A stretch of 64,000 nt of DNA from Roseovarius sp. MMSF_3359 (GTDB lineage Bacteria; Pseudomonadota; Alphaproteobacteria; Rhodobacterales; Rhodobacteraceae): contig NZ_JASHJC010000004.1 in the NCBI RefSeq assembly GCF_030733385.1, positions 124,001 to 188,000 of the forward strand. The letters run 5' to 3'. Made by a program: the position numbers and the translations under genes. Positions 63,057 to 64,000 of the stretch are shown here, in pieces; positions within the stretch are counted from its first letter, which is position 1, and each line of letters begins with the position of its first letter. The notes under the pieces are model-generated. The model did not search any database, had not been told where the DNA came from, and worked only from the letters and a program-made list of their open reading frames with translations.

Positions 63057-63570
63057 CCATATCGGTGATGTTGACGCGATCACCGACCATCAGCACGACA
63101 CCGGGCTGCTGGTTCAGGATCAGGTCATAGCTGAACTCTTGCTGGATCGCCTCAAAGACCGGGTCGAATTGCGCCTGGATTTCCTTCAGACCTTCGGCGC
63201 GGATCTTCTGGGCTTCGCGCTGCTTGTCATCGCTGAAACGGCGAAGCTGCAGGGTCGCGTCCTCAAATTGCTTCTGCAGGTTGATGAGCTGTGCCTGATC
63301 CTCGCCATTTGTCGTGGCCTCGGTCACTCTCTCACGCATCTCCTGAATGGTTTTCTGCTGTTCGGCGATCTGCTCCTGCGCCTCGTTCTGGAAGGCCTGC
63401 AGCTTGTCGTTGAGCGCCGATCCCGCCGCCGAACGGGCGATGACCTGATCCATGTTCACGACGGCGATCTTGATCGGCTCTTCCTGCGCCATGGCCGGTT
63501 GCGCCAGCGGTGCAAGGGCCAGCAGGGACACGGCAAGCGCACTTGCCTGGAGAAAGGTGCGGGTCTTCAT
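63037..63570 (-). CDS. ompH: OmpH/Skp family periplasmic chaperone
   Basis: 177 aa from ATG 63570 with AGGAGCTCCC upstream. The frame to 63642 has no ribosome site. Signal peptide residues 1-28 end at AMA-QEE. The mature part starts with the family strand IKIAVVNMDQVIARSAAG and then a long charged coiled coil (KLQAFQNEAQEQIAEQQKTI and on), ending in the strand VILNQQPGVVLMVGDRVNITD (in part). Skp-like trimers hold unfolded outer-membrane proteins. It normally sits in the bamA-lpxD group, but here is alone. Confidence 0.9.
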   Translation of the reverse strand: MKTRTFLQASALAVSLLALAPLAQPAMAQEEPIKIAVVNMDQVIARSAAGSALNDKLQAFQNEAQEQIAEQQKTIQEMRERVTEATTNGEDQAQLINLQKQFEDATLQLRRFSDDKQREAQKIRAEGLKEIQAQFDPVFEAIQQEFSYDLILNQQPGVVLMVGDRVNITDMVIDRLK

Positions 63571-63625
63571 GGGAGCTCCTGTAAGGATGTGTGGCCCGAA
63601 GGCGGTTTCGGGCCAACCTAATGAG

Positions 63626-64000
63626 TTACATGCGGGATTCAACCTGTTCGAGCTTTTCCAGCGCCTTCATCCACAGGGTTTCGGCGCGATCCAGCCCATC
63701 CATGACCTCGCTGTATTTTTTCTGCCATTTCGTGGCCTCGACCACGTTGTCCTCGTCATACATCGCCGGGTCAGCGAGCTTGTCGGCGATCTTGTCGCGC
63801 ATCTCGTTGAGCTTTTCGACGCGCTCTTCGCATTTGCGGACCTCCTGGCGGCGGGCCAGGAGCATATCGCGGGTGGGACGTTTGACAGGTTTTGTCTTGG
63901 CTTCCGATTTGGCGGGCTTGTCGCTGCCCAGAAGCAGTTGGCGATAGCTCTCCAGGTCGCCCTCATAGGGGCTTACCGCGCCGTCCTTGACCAGCCACAG
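63626..64000 (-). CDS. ABC-F family ATPase, C-terminal part (truncated by window end)
   Basis: The frame is open from base 64000 and stops at 63626, giving about 124 C-terminal residues. LWLVKDGAVSPYEGDLESYRQLLLG is the end of the second ATPase domain of Uup-like ABC-F proteins. A basic linker (KPAKSEAKTKPVKRPTRD) and a coiled-coil tail (RRQEVRKCEERVEKLNEMRD in part) follow, which in relatives binds nucleic acid or the ribosome. ABC-F proteins act on translation and are not transporters. Confidence 0.85.
   Translation of the reverse strand: MWLVKDGAVSPYEGDLESYRQLLLGSDKPAKSEAKTKPVKRPTRDMLLARRQEVRKCEERVEKLNEMRDKIADKLADPAMYDEDNVVEATKWQKKYSEVMDGLDRAETLWMKALEKLEQVESRM

Overview
The window looks like a chromosomal segment of a marine Rhodobacteraceae (Roseobacter-group) alphaproteobacterium. 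The reasons are high GC, the gene order trkA-trkH-hfq-hflX, a TRAP transporter of the type common in roseobacters, an alr-mlaE-mlaF block, bpt, a zwf-pgl-pgi cluster and a Fur-family regulator. No tRNA, rRNA, CRISPR array, insertion sequence or phage integrase was seen. All functional calls come from reading motifs by eye, with no database search.

Layout. 1-3505: potassium uptake (trkA end, trkH) and the hfq-hflX pair. 3524-16409: a 12.9 kb accessory block, the most unusual part of the window. It has two divergent transcription units around a promoter region that carries a perfect 12-bp palindrome (8436-8447). The leftward unit encodes a SARP-like winged-helix/TPR regulator, a small membrane protein, a subtilisin and a membrane-anchored trypsin-like protease. 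The rightward unit encodes a PAP2/vanadium-haloperoxidase-type enzyme with nine tandem Gly-Gly-Gly-His repeats, a second subtilisin, an exported DUF4403 protein, three small related-looking lipoproteins and a signal-less M15 peptidase/lytic transglycosylase fusion. 16542-16862: a bactofilin.

16991-23810: a cache-domain histidine kinase and NarL-type response regulator, divergent from a TRAP transporter with enlarged membrane subunits, closed by a strong terminator. 23897-29846: acyltransferase, bpt, RDD and DUF2852 membrane proteins, a likely 19-residue peptide, MlaF/MlaE and alanine racemase. Two matching inverted repeats lie upstream of DUF2852. 29999-36903: a CHASE histidine kinase with a single-domain response regulator, dnaB, pyrE, pyrC and an unassigned family.

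37088-43270: CoxD/CoxE/XdhC/molybdopterin-binding accessory genes without the hydroxylase they would serve, a membrane protein and a SPASM-type radical SAM protein. 43451-47187: zwf-pgl-pgi, the entry to the oxidative pentose phosphate and Entner-Doudoroff routes. 47327-52005: fasciclin protein, DUF985 cupin, two small lipoproteins (one only 53 aa), eno, a DMT exporter and a Fur-family regulator with an altered recognition helix. 52362-64000: DEAD-box helicase with terminator, a VOC protein opposite a double-HxlR regulator, a DUF533 protein, the nucleoside hydrolase-GNAT-SelO operon, a membrane protein, a D-cysteine desulfhydrase-like enzyme, a retropepsin-like protein, MarC, a phosphoesterase, OmpH and the end of an ABC-F ATPase.
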